From Clostridium scatologenes (GTDB lineage Bacteria; Bacillota; Clostridia; Clostridiales; Clostridiaceae), in the NCBI RefSeq assembly GCF_000968375.1, contig NZ_CP009933.1:5270001-5334000 (forward strand): 64,000 nt of DNA, in the 5' to 3' direction. A model generated the notes under the pieces. That model was not told the origin of the DNA. It did no database searches and saw nothing but the letters and a program-made list of their open reading frames with translations. Positions 19,101-28,026 of this stretch are shown in pieces. Position numbers and translations under genes: made by a program. Each line of letters starts with the position of its first letter. The stretch's first letter is position 1.

Positions 19101-19145
19101 CTTAATTTTAACTAACCAAATACAAGAAATACTGGAGGAGAAAAA

Positions 19146-20921
19146 ATGGGAGAAGCATTAAGAGGACTTAAAAGAACCATTATGTGTGGTGAATTAAGAG
19201 AAACTCATGTAGGTAACAAATATACTGTTATGGGATGGGTTCAAAGAAGAAGAAATTTAGGTGGGCTTGAATTTGTTGATTTAAGAGATAGATCAGGAGT
19301 ACTTCAAGTGGTTTTTGGGGAAGAAATAGATAAGGAAGCTTTTGAAAAAGCAAATACTGTTAGATCAGAGTATTGTATAGCTGTAACAGGAACTTTAGTT
19401 AAAAGAGAAGCTGCTAACAAAGATCTTCCTACAGGTATGGTGGAATTAAAGGGAGAAAGCATTAAGATTTTATCAGAATCAGAAACACCACCTATATACA
19501 TAAAAGAAAATTTAGATGCAGCTGAAAATATAAGATTAAAATATAGATATCTTGATCTTAGAAGACCTGATATGCAAAGAATATTTATGATAAGACATAG
19601 AGCAGCTAAGGTAGTTAGAGATTTCTTAGATGAAAATGGATTTCTTGAAATGGAAACACCAATATTAGGAAAAAGTACACCAGAAGGAGCTAGAGACTAT
19701 CTTGTTCCAAGTAGAAATTTCCCAGGAAAGTTTTATGCATTACCTCAATCACCACAACTTTTTAAACAACTTTTAATGGTTTCAGGTTATGATAGATACT
19801 TCCAAATAGCAAAATGCTTCAGAGATGAAGATTTAAGAGCAAATAGACAACCAGAATTCACTCAAATAGATATGGAACTATCTTTTGTAGAAGAAGACGA
19901 TGTTATGGAACTAAATGAAAGATTAGTTCAAAAGGTATTTAAAGAAATTGCAGGAGTTGATGTTAAGCTTCCAATAGAAAGAATGCCATATAAAGTAGCT
20001 ATGGAAAAGTACGGAAGTGATAAACCAGATTTAAGATTTGGTATGGAAATAAATGATATAAGTGAAACTGTAAAAGATATAGACTTTAAAGTATTTCAGG
20101 ATGCACTAGCAAATGGTGGATCAGTAAGAGCTATAAAAGTTCAAAATTGTGCTGCTATGGGAAGAAAACAAATTGATAAATTAGTTGATTTCGTAAAAAC
20201 TTATGGAGCTAAGGGACTAGTTTGGGTAGCATATAAGGAAGATGGAATAAAATCTTCTATAGCTAAGTTTATGAGTGAAGAACAGACTAAAGCGGTGCTT
20301 GATAAAATACAAGCTGAAACTGGTGATTTAGTACTTATAGTAGCAGATAAAAATAGTGTTGTATTCCAAAGCTTAGGAGCTTTAAGACTTCATATGGCAA
20401 AGGAAACAGGAATATTGCAAAATAACAATGAGTATAGATTTGTTTGGGTAACTGAGTTCCCATTATTCTCATACAATGAAGAAGAACAAAGATTCCAGGC
20501 AGAGCACCATCCATTCACAGCACCTATGGATGATGACATTCAGTACTTGGAAAGTGATCCAGGAAAAGTTAGAGCTAAGGCTTATGACATCGTACTAAAT
20601 GGAGAAGAATTAGGTGGAGGAAGTATAAGAATACATGATATAAAATTACAGGAAAAAATGCTTAAAGTCTTAGGATTTACAGAAGAACGTGCTTGGGATA
20701 GCTTTGGATTCTTACTTGAAGCATTTAAGTTTGGTGCACCGCCACATGGAGGACTTGCATATGGCCTTGATAGAATGATTATGTTCCTTGCAGGTACAGA
20801 AAATATAAAGGATGTAATTGCATTTCCTAAAAATCAAAATGCATTTTGTCCTTTAACGGAAGCTCCAAATGTAGTAGATGAAATGCAATTAAAGGAACTT
20901 GGTGTAAATATTAACAATTAA
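19146..20921 (+). CDS. aspS: Aspartyl-tRNA synthetase
   Basis: The 591-residue protein has the N-terminal OB anticodon-binding domain (about 15-115), class II motif 1 region LEMETPILGKSTPEGARDYL, motif 2 CFRDEDLRANRQPEFTQIDM, a bacterial GAD insertion (about 310-420) and motif 3 GLAYGLDRMIMFLAG. It charges tRNA-Asp. The length matches bacterial-type AspRS. It ends the long housekeeping run and is followed, after 115 bases, by a strong terminator. Confidence 0.97.
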   Translation: MGEALRGLKRTIMCGELRETHVGNKYTVMGWVQRRRNLGGLEFVDLRDRSGVLQVVFGEEIDKEAFEKANTVRSEYCIAVTGTLVKREAANKDLPTGMVELKGESIKILSESETPPIYIKENLDAAENIRLKYRYLDLRRPDMQRIFMIRHRAAKVVRDFLDENGFLEMETPILGKSTPEGARDYLVPSRNFPGKFYALPQSPQLFKQLLMVSGYDRYFQIAKCFRDEDLRANRQPEFTQIDMELSFVEEDDVMELNERLVQKVFKEIAGVDVKLPIERMPYKVAMEKYGSDKPDLRFGMEINDISETVKDIDFKVFQDALANGGSVRAIKVQNCAAMGRKQIDKLVDFVKTYGAKGLVWVAYKEDGIKSSIAKFMSEEQTKAVLDKIQAETGDLVLIVADKNSVVFQSLGALRLHMAKETGILQNNNEYRFVWVTEFPLFSYNEEEQRFQAEHHPFTAPMDDDIQYLESDPGKVRAKAYDIVLNGEELGGGSIRIHDIKLQEKMLKVLGFTEERAWDSFGFLLEAFKFGAPPHGGLAYGLDRMIMFLAGTENIKDVIAFPKNQNAFCPLTEAPNVVDEMQLKELGVNINN

Positions 20922-21036
20922 ATTTTTAAAAATTATGACTATATTTTTAAGATTTTACATAATAAATGTTAAAAAATGATTTTTAACAAATTATTTTTTT
21001 AACATAACTTTATCATAGAAAACAAGTAATATATAG

Positions 21037-21080
21037 CTATAAAATTTAGGATAATAAACCTAAATTTTATAGTTTTTTTT
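21037..21080 (+). terminator. Strong rho-independent terminator after aspS
   Basis: Perfect 14-bp arms CTATAAAATTTAGG and CCTAAATTTTATAG with an 8-base loop, then eight T residues. Confidence 0.92.
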
Positions 21081-21456
21081 AATTTTATATAAAATTTCTG
21101 ATAGATTGAATTTCAAAAGTAAAGTATTTAGGTAGGATAAATTCTGATTTTATGCTTAATGAAGAGGTTGAATGGTGAAAGTTAAGTAACAGCAGTTTAT
21201 TTGGTTAAAAAACTCTGAATTTTCAGTTAATTACAAAGTTGCAAAAAACATTAAATTATAATATCATATTATATTATATAGAATAATTTAGATATAAGTA
21301 AATTTAATAACATTATTGTAAATTATTCATAATATATGTTAAAAATTTAATTTAGGTCTAGGTCGGAGGTGTCTATTATGCTGTAATAAATATTAACAAT
21401 ATTTAAAAAATAGAAAAAAATATTTCAATTTGAAATGTTTTTTAGGAGGTAAAAAC
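21081..21456 (+). other. Non-coding leader region before the permease
   Basis: About 375 bases of AT-rich sequence without a credible gene. It has no riboswitch or T-box motif that I recognise. A GGAGG followed by ATG-CTG-TAA (21365-21384) is a two-codon open frame of doubtful meaning. Confidence 0.4.
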
Positions 21457-22833
21457 ATGAGTGAGACCGCACAAGAGCAGAGACATATTCAAGCAGACAA
21501 TTTAGGATATAAACAGGAATTAAAAAGAGTATTGACATTTAAAGACATTCTTTTATTTGGTATAGTATTCCTTAACCCTATAGCACCATTTGCACTTTAT
21601 GGAGTAATAAATCATAAAACTGGTGGACATATGGCGTTAGCATATTTTATAGGAATGATTGCTATGATATTTACTGCATACAGTTATGGTAAGATGGCTG
21701 GAGCGTTTCCCGTGGCAGGGTCAAGCTATACTTATGTTGAAAGAGTTATAAACCGGCGTATAGGATTTATAACAGGATGGATGATGTTTTTAGATTATGT
21801 ATTGTTACCACTTCAGATAAATATAGTTGCTGCTATTTATGCTAATGCGTTAATACCTAGTATTCCTAATTGGATTTGGGTTATTATATTTTCAGTGTTT
21901 ATAGCTATAGTCAATTATTTAGGAGTCCAAGTAACTGCCAAAGTAGATACAATTGTAGCAATTTTCAGTTTTGCATGTCTTATTACTTTTGTGGCTTTTG
22001 CAGTACATGCTATAAATGGTGGAACTGGAGCAGGTACACTATTTTATACAAAGGCCATATACAATTCTAGCACAGCTACCTTTAGTTGTATAATTTCAGG
22101 AGTAGGAACAGCTGCATTATCATTTTTAGGATTTGATGCTGTAACCACTTTAGCTGAAGAATCTGTAAATCCTTCCAAGGACATAGGAAGAGCTGCTATA
22201 GCGACTTGTTTAATAGGTGGAGCCATATTTATATTACAAGCTTATGTAGGAGCATTAGTGTGGCCTGATTATACTACTTATCCTAATGTGGATTCAGCTT
22301 TTATTTATATTATAGGAAAAGTTGGAGGACAGTTACTTGTTGTATTTTGCTCAGTGGCATTTATAGTTGCATTAGTAGCTGGAGGAGTAGCTGCACAAGC
22401 AGGAGCAGCAAGATTGCTTTATGGTATGGGAAGAGATAACGCTATACCTAAAAAAATATTTGCTCATCTTAATACTAAACATAAAACACCAGTTTACAAT
22501 ATCATAATAATGAGTATTATAAGCATAGTAGGAGCTTGGATTTTAAGCTTGGAAACAGCTTCTGATTTAGTATGTTTTGGAGCATTTATAGGATTTATGC
22601 TTGTAAACTTATCTGTAATAGTCCACTTCTATATTAAAAAGAAAGAGAGAACAGGTTTGAACTTTATATGGAATTTAATATTTCCTTTGCTAGGAATTTT
22701 GATTTGTTTCTATATATGGGTAAATATGTCTAAAGTTTCCAAAATAGTTGGATTCAGCTGGATGGCCATTGGCATAGTTTATGGAATAACGAAAAGAAAT
22801 TCATATAGAGGAAAACTTCATCGTGTTAAGTAG
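21457..22833 (+). CDS. APC-family amino acid/polyamine permease (PuuP-like)
   Basis: The 458-residue protein has about 12 membrane segments. The N-terminal motif FLNPIAPFALYGV and the segment YSYGKMAGAFPVAGSSYTYVER resemble putrescine importers of the PuuP/PlaP branch of the APC superfamily. GFDAVTTLAEESVNPSKDIGRA is the typical cytoplasmic loop motif. It probably imports an amino acid or polyamine by proton symport. ATG 21457 has AGGAGG seven bases upstream. The nearby TIGR00300 gene on the other strand would act on ornithine, a possible metabolic link only. Confidence 0.85.
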   Translation: MSETAQEQRHIQADNLGYKQELKRVLTFKDILLFGIVFLNPIAPFALYGVINHKTGGHMALAYFIGMIAMIFTAYSYGKMAGAFPVAGSSYTYVERVINRRIGFITGWMMFLDYVLLPLQINIVAAIYANALIPSIPNWIWVIIFSVFIAIVNYLGVQVTAKVDTIVAIFSFACLITFVAFAVHAINGGTGAGTLFYTKAIYNSSTATFSCIISGVGTAALSFLGFDAVTTLAEESVNPSKDIGRAAIATCLIGGAIFILQAYVGALVWPDYTTYPNVDSAFIYIIGKVGGQLLVVFCSVAFIVALVAGGVAAQAGAARLLYGMGRDNAIPKKIFAHLNTKHKTPVYNIIIMSIISIVGAWILSLETASDLVCFGAFIGFMLVNLSVIVHFYIKKKERTGLNFIWNLIFPLLGILICFYIWVNMSKVSKIVGFSWMAIGIVYGITKRNSYRGKLHRVK

Positions 22834-22851
22834 AAGAAAGATTTAAAAGTA

Positions 22852-22901
22852 AGCTTATTTATAAAGTTCATGATGTTTAAAGATGAATTTATAAATAAGC
22901 T
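22852..22901. terminator. Long stem-loop between convergent genes
   Basis: AGCTTATTTATAAA pairs perfectly with TTTATAAATAAGCT, extended inward by TTCAT/ATGAA. It lies between the permease and the convergent gene, so it may serve both strands. No long U tract. Confidence 0.65.
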
Positions 22902-22946
22902 ATTTAAATAGGTATACTATGATTTTACAATTTGTTAATGGTTAAC

Positions 22947-23618
22947 TTAAGAATTAGCAGATAATTTGTTTTTTAAAAATTTTATGGATTCATTTATTTC
23001 TTCGCGAGGAAGATTATTTTCGTTTAAATCATTATCATCCTTAAGAAGAAGAGCTTCATAAAAATCAAGGCCTTTTTTTATTAAGTTCTCATCAAAATTA
23101 TTATTTTCTAAAATATCATAAAACATATCTTCAGCTTTATCATAGCTATTTACTTTAAGGTAATAATCCATAAGCTTATTTTGTATGGAAATAGGTATTT
23201 TATATGAAGATACTTTTTCTATAATAGGTTCTATATCACAAAAATAATTTTGTAAATCACAATCATCATTTTTATTTACATAAGCTTCTAAAAATAGATT
23301 TAAGGATTTTAAATTCATATAAAAGGCTTCATCAAGGTTGTTTTCATCCTCAAAAATAAGAGCTTCTTCTTCTAAAAGTTTTGCCATCATAATACATTTA
23401 TCCGCATTTATAGTGCCATCTGTTTTTATCATATCCAATAAATTTTCATCAGAAAATGAATTGAAAAATTTTGAGCTAAGCCTGAATATTTCTTTGAAAG
23501 TATCATCAATTGTAGTTAATGCTTCTTGATTTTTACCTTCTTTTCTTAATTCTAATATTTTATCCATAAATTCTTTAAATTTTGCTACTAATTCTGATGT
23601 TAAATTTCTTTTTAGCAT
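22947..23618 (-). CDS. Helical protein of unknown function
   Basis: The 223-residue cytoplasmic protein is almost entirely helical and acidic, with repeated leucine/phenylalanine helices suggestive of TPR-like repeats (for example EEALIFEDENNLDEAFYMNL). I do not recognise catalytic motifs. It may belong to a clostridial DUF family of helical proteins (possibly DUF6483), but this needs a profile search. GGAGGT is nine bases before the ATG. It lies 34 bases downstream of the TIGR00300 gene on the same strand and is probably co-transcribed with it. Confidence 0.65.
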   Translation of the reverse strand: MLKRNLTSELVAKFKEFMDKILELRKEGKNQEALTTIDDTFKEIFRLSSKFFNSFSDENLLDMIKTDGTINADKCIMMAKLLEEEALIFEDENNLDEAFYMNLKSLNLFLEAYVNKNDDCDLQNYFCDIEPIIEKVSSYKIPISIQNKLMDYYLKVNSYDKAEDMFYDILENNNFDENLIKKGLDFYEALLLKDDNDLNENNLPREEINESIKFLKNKLSANS

Positions 23619-23652
23619 TTTTTTATACCTCCATCAAGTAAATGGCATTATG

Positions 23653-24738
23653 TTATAATAAATTATTAGCAATGTTTACGACAAAATCTTGAACATTTGT
23701 AACTATTGAAGTAACTTCCAAGCTTCCTCTATCCCTTAGTTTATTCACTCCAAATTCTGATATATCTACAGTATATATGTATACAGGTCGTACGGTATCA
23801 CCTTCTACTTTGTACATAGGAGTCATGTTTCCAGTAGCGATGGTGTGAAGTTGGGTAGCCATACATATTACTGTAGTAGCTTTTTTACAATGCTGTCTCA
23901 TGGCATCTTGCGCTTTATATACATCTGAAAAAACAGGAGGAAGAGGACCATCATCTCTTATGGAACCTGCTAACACAAAAGGAACTTTATTCTTTATGCA
24001 AGAATGAATAACTCCATCAGTTATACCTTTTTCATGAACAAATTTTTCCAAAGAACCAGCACGTCTTGCACCGTTAATAATGTCTATATGATTATAGTGT
24101 CCATTAGGAATTGAAAATTGTGTATATATATCTTGACCAAGGGCTGTTTTTAAAATAGATCCCTCTAAATCATGAGTTGCAAGAGCATTTCCAGCAAAAA
24201 GTGCATGAATGAAGCCAGCATCTATAAGTGAGGCCATTGCATTTTTTGAATCATGATCAAAAACTACAGCAGGTCCTAAAACCCATAATATATATCCATG
24301 TTCTCTTTCATGTCTAAGTAGTTCATATAGACTATCATAATCTTTTGAATATGAACTTTCTCTTGTTCTTCCAGATCTGAAAGAAAAAGTTTGATTATTA
24401 TCTATATTTGCTTTAAAACAATTTACATGAATATAAATACCGTCTTCTGAACATTCAGTTCTTCCTAATATAACATTGTCACCAATATGTAAATTTCTAA
24501 ATTCTTTAACTTCTAATGTTTCATCATCATTTAAAACAACTACACAATCCATACGACTTTCTGAAGCTAAAATCCATTTACCGTTAATTTTAAAATATTC
24601 AGGATAAATAGAAGTTGCATGATAATTAAAAGGAGCAACGCCCTCAAGAGTTACTTTTTCAAAAGTTACATTTGGTGCTGAAACAAAAGGCTCCTTTTCA
24701 AAGTCAGGTGATTGATATTTAGGTAGTTTAAAACTCAT
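23653..24738 (-). CDS. TIGR00300-family protein, probable ornithine cyclodeaminase (ArgZ/AgrE C-domain type)
   Basis: The 361-residue protein matches the LOR/SDH-type TIGR00300 family: an N-terminal domain (about 1-120) and a Rossmann-like C-terminal domain with ILWVLGPAVVFDHDSKNAM, IHALFAGNALATHDLEGS, IPNGHYNHIDIINGARRAG and FVLAGSIRDDGPLPPVF. Members from methanogens and the C-terminal domain of cyanobacterial AgrE/ArgZ convert ornithine to proline and ammonia. That activity is inferred here. GAGGAGG precedes the ATG. It is unrelated in sequence to the classical mu-crystallin-type ornithine cyclodeaminase. Confidence 0.8.
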   Translation of the reverse strand: MSFKLPKYQSPDFEKEPFVSAPNVTFEKVTLEGVAPFNYHATSIYPEYFKINGKWILASESRMDCVVVLNDDETLEVKEFRNLHIGDNVILGRTECSEDGIYIHVNCFKANIDNNQTFSFRSGRTRESSYSKDYDSLYELLRHEREHGYILWVLGPAVVFDHDSKNAMASLIDAGFIHALFAGNALATHDLEGSILKTALGQDIYTQFSIPNGHYNHIDIINGARRAGSLEKFVHEKGITDGVIHSCIKNKVPFVLAGSIRDDGPLPPVFSDVYKAQDAMRQHCKKATTVICMATQLHTIATGNMTPMYKVEGDTVRPVYIYTVDISEFGVNKLRDRGSLEVTSIVTNVQDFVVNIANNLL

Positions 24739-24997
24739 AAAAATACCTCCTCTTATATTATTGTAATTATGCTAAAATAATTAAATTGAAATCTAATTGA
24801 ATGTATGTAGTGAATATAATTATTGATGGCATTTATAACAGTAAAAAATTTCAATAAATATATTATATCAAATATATAAATCTAATGCTAATAATGTAAA
24901 TAGAAATTGTCAAGGTCAAAAATAATTTTTAAGGATTTTTTATTTAGCATAAAAAGTATTTACAAGGAAAAACTAAAGGGAGAAAGGAGAGAATACA

Positions 24998-25126
24998 ATG
25001 GAAAATAAGATGAAAAATACTAATAACAATAAAAAAGAAGATGGTAAGTTTAAGAAAAAGAATATAAAGCATGATCCTCAAGAAGAAAGTGCAAGAGCAA
25101 AGTTTGGATTGAATAGGGAAGATTAA
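24998..25126 (+). CDS. Very small basic protein, unknown
   Basis: A 42-residue, Lys/Asn-rich, probably disordered product starting MENKMKNTNNNKK and ending ARAKFGLNRED, with AAAGGAG nine bases before the ATG. It opens a run of tiny genes ending at 26665. Composition resembles minor small spore proteins, but no family is recognised. Confidence 0.6.
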   Translation: MENKMKNTNNNKKEDGKFKKKNIKHDPQEESARAKFGLNRED

Positions 25127-25153
25127 AAAATAAAAAATGTAAGGAGAATACAT

Positions 25154-25288
25154 ATGGAAAATAGAAATAAACAACCTAAAAAATGGTCGAAAGACCCTAA
25201 TAGTGCTAAGTATCATTCAAGAAGTGCTGAATTTAAAGCAAGTGAGAAAAATGGTAAAAATACCAAAGATAAATTTAATGAATCTTAG
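25154..25288 (+). CDS. Very small basic protein, unknown
   Basis: A 44-residue product starting MENRNKQPKKWSKDP, rich in Lys, Ser and Asn and likely disordered. AAGGAG lies eight bases upstream. It starts 27 bases after the previous small gene and ends 14 bases before the next, so the three are probably co-transcribed. A spore or DNA-associated role is only a guess. Confidence 0.6.
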   Translation: MENRNKQPKKWSKDPNSAKYHSRSAEFKASEKNGKNTKDKFNES

Positions 25289-25302
25289 GAGGTATGTAAG
25301 TT

Positions 25303-25497
25303 ATGAAATTAGACACTAAAGATATTATAAAGAAAAGAATTTTAGATGCGCAGGAAAGCGTAAGGGATTATCAAATGTTTTCTCATAAATTAGATGATCC
25401 TGAGGTAGTATCCACTTTTAAAGAGTTTGCAGAAGAGTCAGCTATTCAGGCTAAAAAGCTTCAACAGCTTTTATCCAAGTATGAAGATATTAAGTAG
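25303..25497 (+). CDS. Small helical protein, unknown
   Basis: The 64-residue product is predicted as two amphipathic helices (about 5-30 and 34-60: DIIKKRILDAQESVRDYQ and VVSTFKEFAEESAIQAKK). The helix pair resembles a half ferritin-like bundle seen in small clostridial proteins, without metal ligands. TTAGGAGGT overlaps the end of the gene before. Function unknown. Confidence 0.7.
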   Translation: MKLDTKDIIKKRILDAQESVRDYQMFSHKLDDPEVVSTFKEFAEESAIQAKKLQQLLSKYEDIK

Positions 25498-25612
25498 TTA
25501 TTATTTTTCTAGCATTTTATATAAACTCTCATTATTAAACAATTGATATTTTTTTACTTATGTCATATTATATATATAAGGGTTACTATAATTTTGAGGT
25601 AGGTATAAAATT

Positions 25613-25831
25613 ATGAAATTTACTATTGTTTGTTATGTAAATGATTATGCCATATGTAAAGATGATAACGGAGAAATTTTCAATTTGCCAAAGGAGAAAG
25701 TTAGTTGCTTTAAAGAGGGTGACGTAATTAATATGGGCGAAGATGGAGAAGTAGTCAAAGATGAAGAAATAGTTGAAGATGAAGAAAAATACTATATATG
25801 TGATGATGTAGTTATATTCTATAATGATTAA
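25613..25831 (+). CDS. Small acidic protein, DUF3006-like
   Basis: The 72-residue protein starts KFTIVCYVNDYAICKDDNGE, then NLPKEKVSCFKEGDVI, a pattern like DUF3006 (a small beta-rich domain, conserved NLPK and EGDVI). The acidic C-terminal half is unusual. GAGGTAG lies ten bases before the ATG. A terminator follows. Function unknown. Confidence 0.6.
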   Translation: MKFTIVCYVNDYAICKDDNGEIFNLPKEKVSCFKEGDVINMGEDGEVVKDEEIVEDEEKYYICDDVVIFYND

Positions 25832-25847
25832 TTCATATGATTAGTAA

Positions 25848-25887
25848 AAGTAGCTGATATAGATAGATCAGCTGCTTATTTTTTTTG
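25848..25887 (+). terminator. Rho-independent terminator
   Basis: AAGTAGCTGAT and ATCAGCTGCTT form a stem around an 8-base loop, followed by ATTTTTTTT. Confidence 0.9.
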
Positions 25888-25955
25888 TATAAATTTTTAT
25901 AAGATACTCAAACTATATATAAACATATATAATTCTATAAAAAATGGAGGTAGGC

Positions 25956-26156
25956 ATGGAAATTGAGAAAGTAAAACAAATAATAGATTCACCAGCAAAT
26001 ATAGAAGTATTATATAGAAGCCATCCTGTATGGATAGATGCAATAGATACAGGAGCAAAAATGGTTAAAATAAAAATATTAGAATCCAAGGAGAAAAAGT
26101 ATGTTCCTGCAGAAGATTTAGTAGATACAGGAAAGGTAATAAATATAAAAAGGTAG
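25956..26156 (+). CDS. sspH: Small acid-soluble spore protein, H type
   Basis: The 66-residue protein opens MEIEKVKQIIDSPANIEVLY and continues with HPVWIDAID and a C-terminal KKYVPAEDL, the pattern of H-type SASPs (RVKQI...SPxxIEVxYxGxPVWIE). H-type SASPs are made in the forespore and are minor spore-core proteins, unrelated to alpha/beta SASPs. ATG 25956 is chosen because GGAGGT ends five bases before it; an ATG 12 bases upstream contains that site. Confirms a spore-forming host. Confidence 0.88.
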   Translation: MEIEKVKQIIDSPANIEVLYRSHPVWIDAIDTGAKMVKIKILESKEKKYVPAEDLVDTGKVINIKR

Positions 26157-26169
26157 GGGTGGATCAATT

Positions 26170-26328
26170 ATGGTAAGATCTAAAAATAAAGGGACACATG
26201 AAAAAGCTATGGAACAGGCAAAAGATTTATTGGATAAAGGTGTAGGAATTGGAGAAATCAAAAGCAGAACAGAACTTAATGAACATGATGTTATGAAGGC
26301 AAAGGAAAAAATGGAAGGTAAAAAATAG
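26170..26328 (+). CDS. Small HTH-like protein, paralogue 1
   Basis: The 52-residue product has two helices, EKAMEQAKDLLDKGV and HDVMKAKEKMEGK, joined by GIGEIKSRTELNE, which looks like a short helix-turn-helix (a 'GVxxxEIxxxTxLxxxD' pattern). It shares this pattern with the next gene, so the two are paralogues. AGGGGTGG precedes the ATG; it starts 13 bases after the SASP gene. Function unknown; DNA binding is an inference. Confidence 0.6.
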   Translation: MVRSKNKGTHEKAMEQAKDLLDKGVGIGEIKSRTELNEHDVMKAKEKMEGKK

Positions 26329-26343
26329 AAGGGAGACAAAGGC

Positions 26344-26487
26344 ATGAGAGGTGAATTGCAGCATGCTAAGGAAAGAGCAAAACAAATGATGACAAAAGGT
26401 GTGGATTGGGATGAAATAAGGCTTGAAACCAGACTAAGACAAAAGGATTTAAAGAGAATACAGAAGGATATAACAAAAAGGTTTTAA
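26344..26487 (+). CDS. Small HTH-like protein, paralogue 2
   Basis: The 47-residue product MRGELQHAKERAKQMM...KGVDWDEIRLETRLRQKDLKR repeats the pattern of the gene before it (AK-x-KGV-x3-EI-x3-T-x-L-x3-D). GGGAGAC lies upstream and the gap is 15 bases. It is strongly basic. Probably in one transcript with the SASP-H gene, suggesting forespore expression. Confidence 0.6.
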   Translation: MRGELQHAKERAKQMMTKGVDWDEIRLETRLRQKDLKRIQKDITKRF

Positions 26488-26530
26488 ATAATTTTTATTA
26501 TATAAAAATAAAAGGATAAGGTGAAGTTTT

Positions 26531-26665
26531 ATGAGTATAAAAGTCAAACTAACAAATAAACAAAAATCAGCTCAAGGCATGCAGGTAGAGGATGATGGTA
26601 AAAATTCATATAGAGAGAATGAGAGGAAAAAGCAAAATAAAAATAATAATGTAAATCCCAATTAA
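26531..26665 (+). CDS. Very small basic protein, unknown
   Basis: A 44-residue Lys/Asn-rich product starting MSIKVKLTNKQKSAQG and ending in an Asn-rich tail. AAGGTGA lies eight bases before the ATG. It is the last of the tiny genes; a GC-rich hairpin follows. Confidence 0.55.
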   Translation: MSIKVKLTNKQKSAQGMQVEDDGKNSYRENERKKQNKNNNVNPN

Positions 26666-26682
26666 AGAGTATATTTAAGAAA

Positions 26683-26711
26683 AGGCGGTACAATATGCCG
26701 CCTATATTTTA
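26683..26711 (+). terminator. Terminator of the small-gene run
   Basis: AGGCGG and CCGCCT form a GC-rich stem with a nine-base loop, followed by ATATTTTAT. Confidence 0.65.
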
Positions 26712-26874
26712 TTTATTGATAATTTAATAAATTTCTATTATTATATAGAATAGGAAATAAAATTTAAATTTATGTGAATAAAATTACTAAAAATATAATA
26801 ATGTGTAGAAACATGAAAATTTTGACTTTTGTACTATATTAGTGATTTAGTATTGACAAAATAGGGGGGATAGA

Positions 26875-27534
26875 ATGGAGAAGTTAGTATTAAAAAACTT
26901 GAGTTTGTTTGAACAAATGCAGTTTATTATTAAAAAAGAATTTTATGATGGAATAATTTTGAAGAAATATGATGAATGTTTGGCCATAAGAGTATCTACC
27001 CTGCAAGATAACTATGTTCCGTTTCAAGTAAATGAACAAGTAAACTACATTTTAGCTGGTGAAAATGAGGCTTTGCGATGTACTTCCAAAGTTATCGGTA
27101 GCAAAATTGATTGTAATTATAATATAATATTATTAGAAACGCCAACACTGATAAATAAAATAGAAAGAAGACAGCATCCAAGGCTTAAAGTAATTAAAGA
27201 TATAGAATATTATTTTTTGCCAAGTAAAGCTGAAATTAGTAATCTTAATGAAATTTCAGCAAGTTATTATGCGAAATTAAAAAAATCATTTACTATAGAT
27301 TTAAGTACAGGAGGAGTTAGTTTAGTTACTTATGAAAGTAATTTTGATTCAAAGGAAGCTATTATAACCTTACATTTAGATGAAAAAATAAATGCATTAT
27401 GTACTATTATTAGAGTTGAAGAAAATGATAATGGTTCTAATTATAAAACAGCTTTAAAATTTAAATTAATTGATCAAAGTAAGTTGAAGATGATTAATGA
27501 GTATGTTAATAAAAATCTTAAATTGAAAAAATAG
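26875..27534 (+). CDS. YcgR-like PilZ domain protein
   Basis: The 219-residue protein has an N-terminal YcgR-like beta domain (about 1-95) and a PilZ domain with the c-di-GMP-binding RxxxR motif in RRQHPR (Arg99, Arg103) and DLSTGGVSL (about 146-154, the D/NxSxxG motif). Binding of c-di-GMP is well supported. Family members brake flagellar rotation or control surface behaviour; no motility genes are nearby. The ATG 26875 follows GGGGGGA; def starts 15 bases after the stop. Confidence 0.88.
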   Translation: MEKLVLKNLSLFEQMQFIIKKEFYDGIILKKYDECLAIRVSTLQDNYVPFQVNEQVNYILAGENEALRCTSKVIGSKIDCNYNIILLETPTLINKIERRQHPRLKVIKDIEYYFLPSKAEISNLNEISASYYAKLKKSFTIDLSTGGVSLVTYESNFDSKEAIITLHLDEKINALCTIIRVEENDNGSNYKTALKFKLIDQSKLKMINEYVNKNLKLKK

Positions 27535-27549
27535 AGGTGTATTAAAAAA

Positions 27550-28002
27550 ATGGCATTAAGACAAATTAGACTTTTTGGAGATGAAATACTAAGAAAAAAG
27601 AGCAGAGAAGTTGAAGTAGTAGATGACAAGATAAGGCAGATATTAAATGATATGGCAGATACTATGTATAATACAGAAAATGGCGGAGGATTAGCAGGTC
27701 CACAAGTTGGTATATTAAAGAGGCTAGTTGTAATAGACATGGGTGAAGGACTTATAAAGTTAGTTAATCCAAAGATAATTGAACAAGAAGGAACTCAAGA
27801 AGTTATAGAAGGCTGCTTAAGTAGTCCAAATACTTGGGGAAAGTTAAAAAGACCAGCAAAGGTAAAAGTACAAGCATTAAATGAAAATGGTGAAGAAATT
27901 ATTCTAACAGGAACAGGAAGTTTGGCAAAATGTTTCTGTCATGAAATAGACCATTTAGAGGGTATACTTTTTACTGATTTAGTTACTGAGTATATAGAGT
28001 AA
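27550..28002 (+). CDS. def: Peptide deformylase
   Basis: The 150-residue metalloenzyme removes the N-formyl group from new proteins. The three motifs are GGLAGPQVG (normally GLAAPQVG; Gly50 replaces Ala), EGCLSS (metal ligand Cys89) and HEIDH (131-135). The catalytic set is complete, so the enzyme should be active. It lies 15 bases after the PilZ gene, away from fmt, so it may be a second deformylase, which cannot be judged here. Confidence 0.95.
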   Translation: MALRQIRLFGDEILRKKSREVEVVDDKIRQILNDMADTMYNTENGGGLAGPQVGILKRLVVIDMGEGLIKLVNPKIIEQEGTQEVIEGCLSSPNTWGKLKRPAKVKVQALNENGEEIILTGTGSLAKCFCHEIDHLEGILFTDLVTEYIE

Positions 28003-28026
28003 AATAAATATGATTAAACAAATTTA

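Noticed and set aside
17829..19145. T-box leaders before hisS and aspS
   Set aside because: The gaps are 24 and 45 bases, too short for a T-box, and no T-box motif is present.
21100..21456. Riboswitch upstream of the permease
   Set aside because: No consensus of lysine, purine, SAM or c-di-GMP riboswitches was recognised, so none is claimed.
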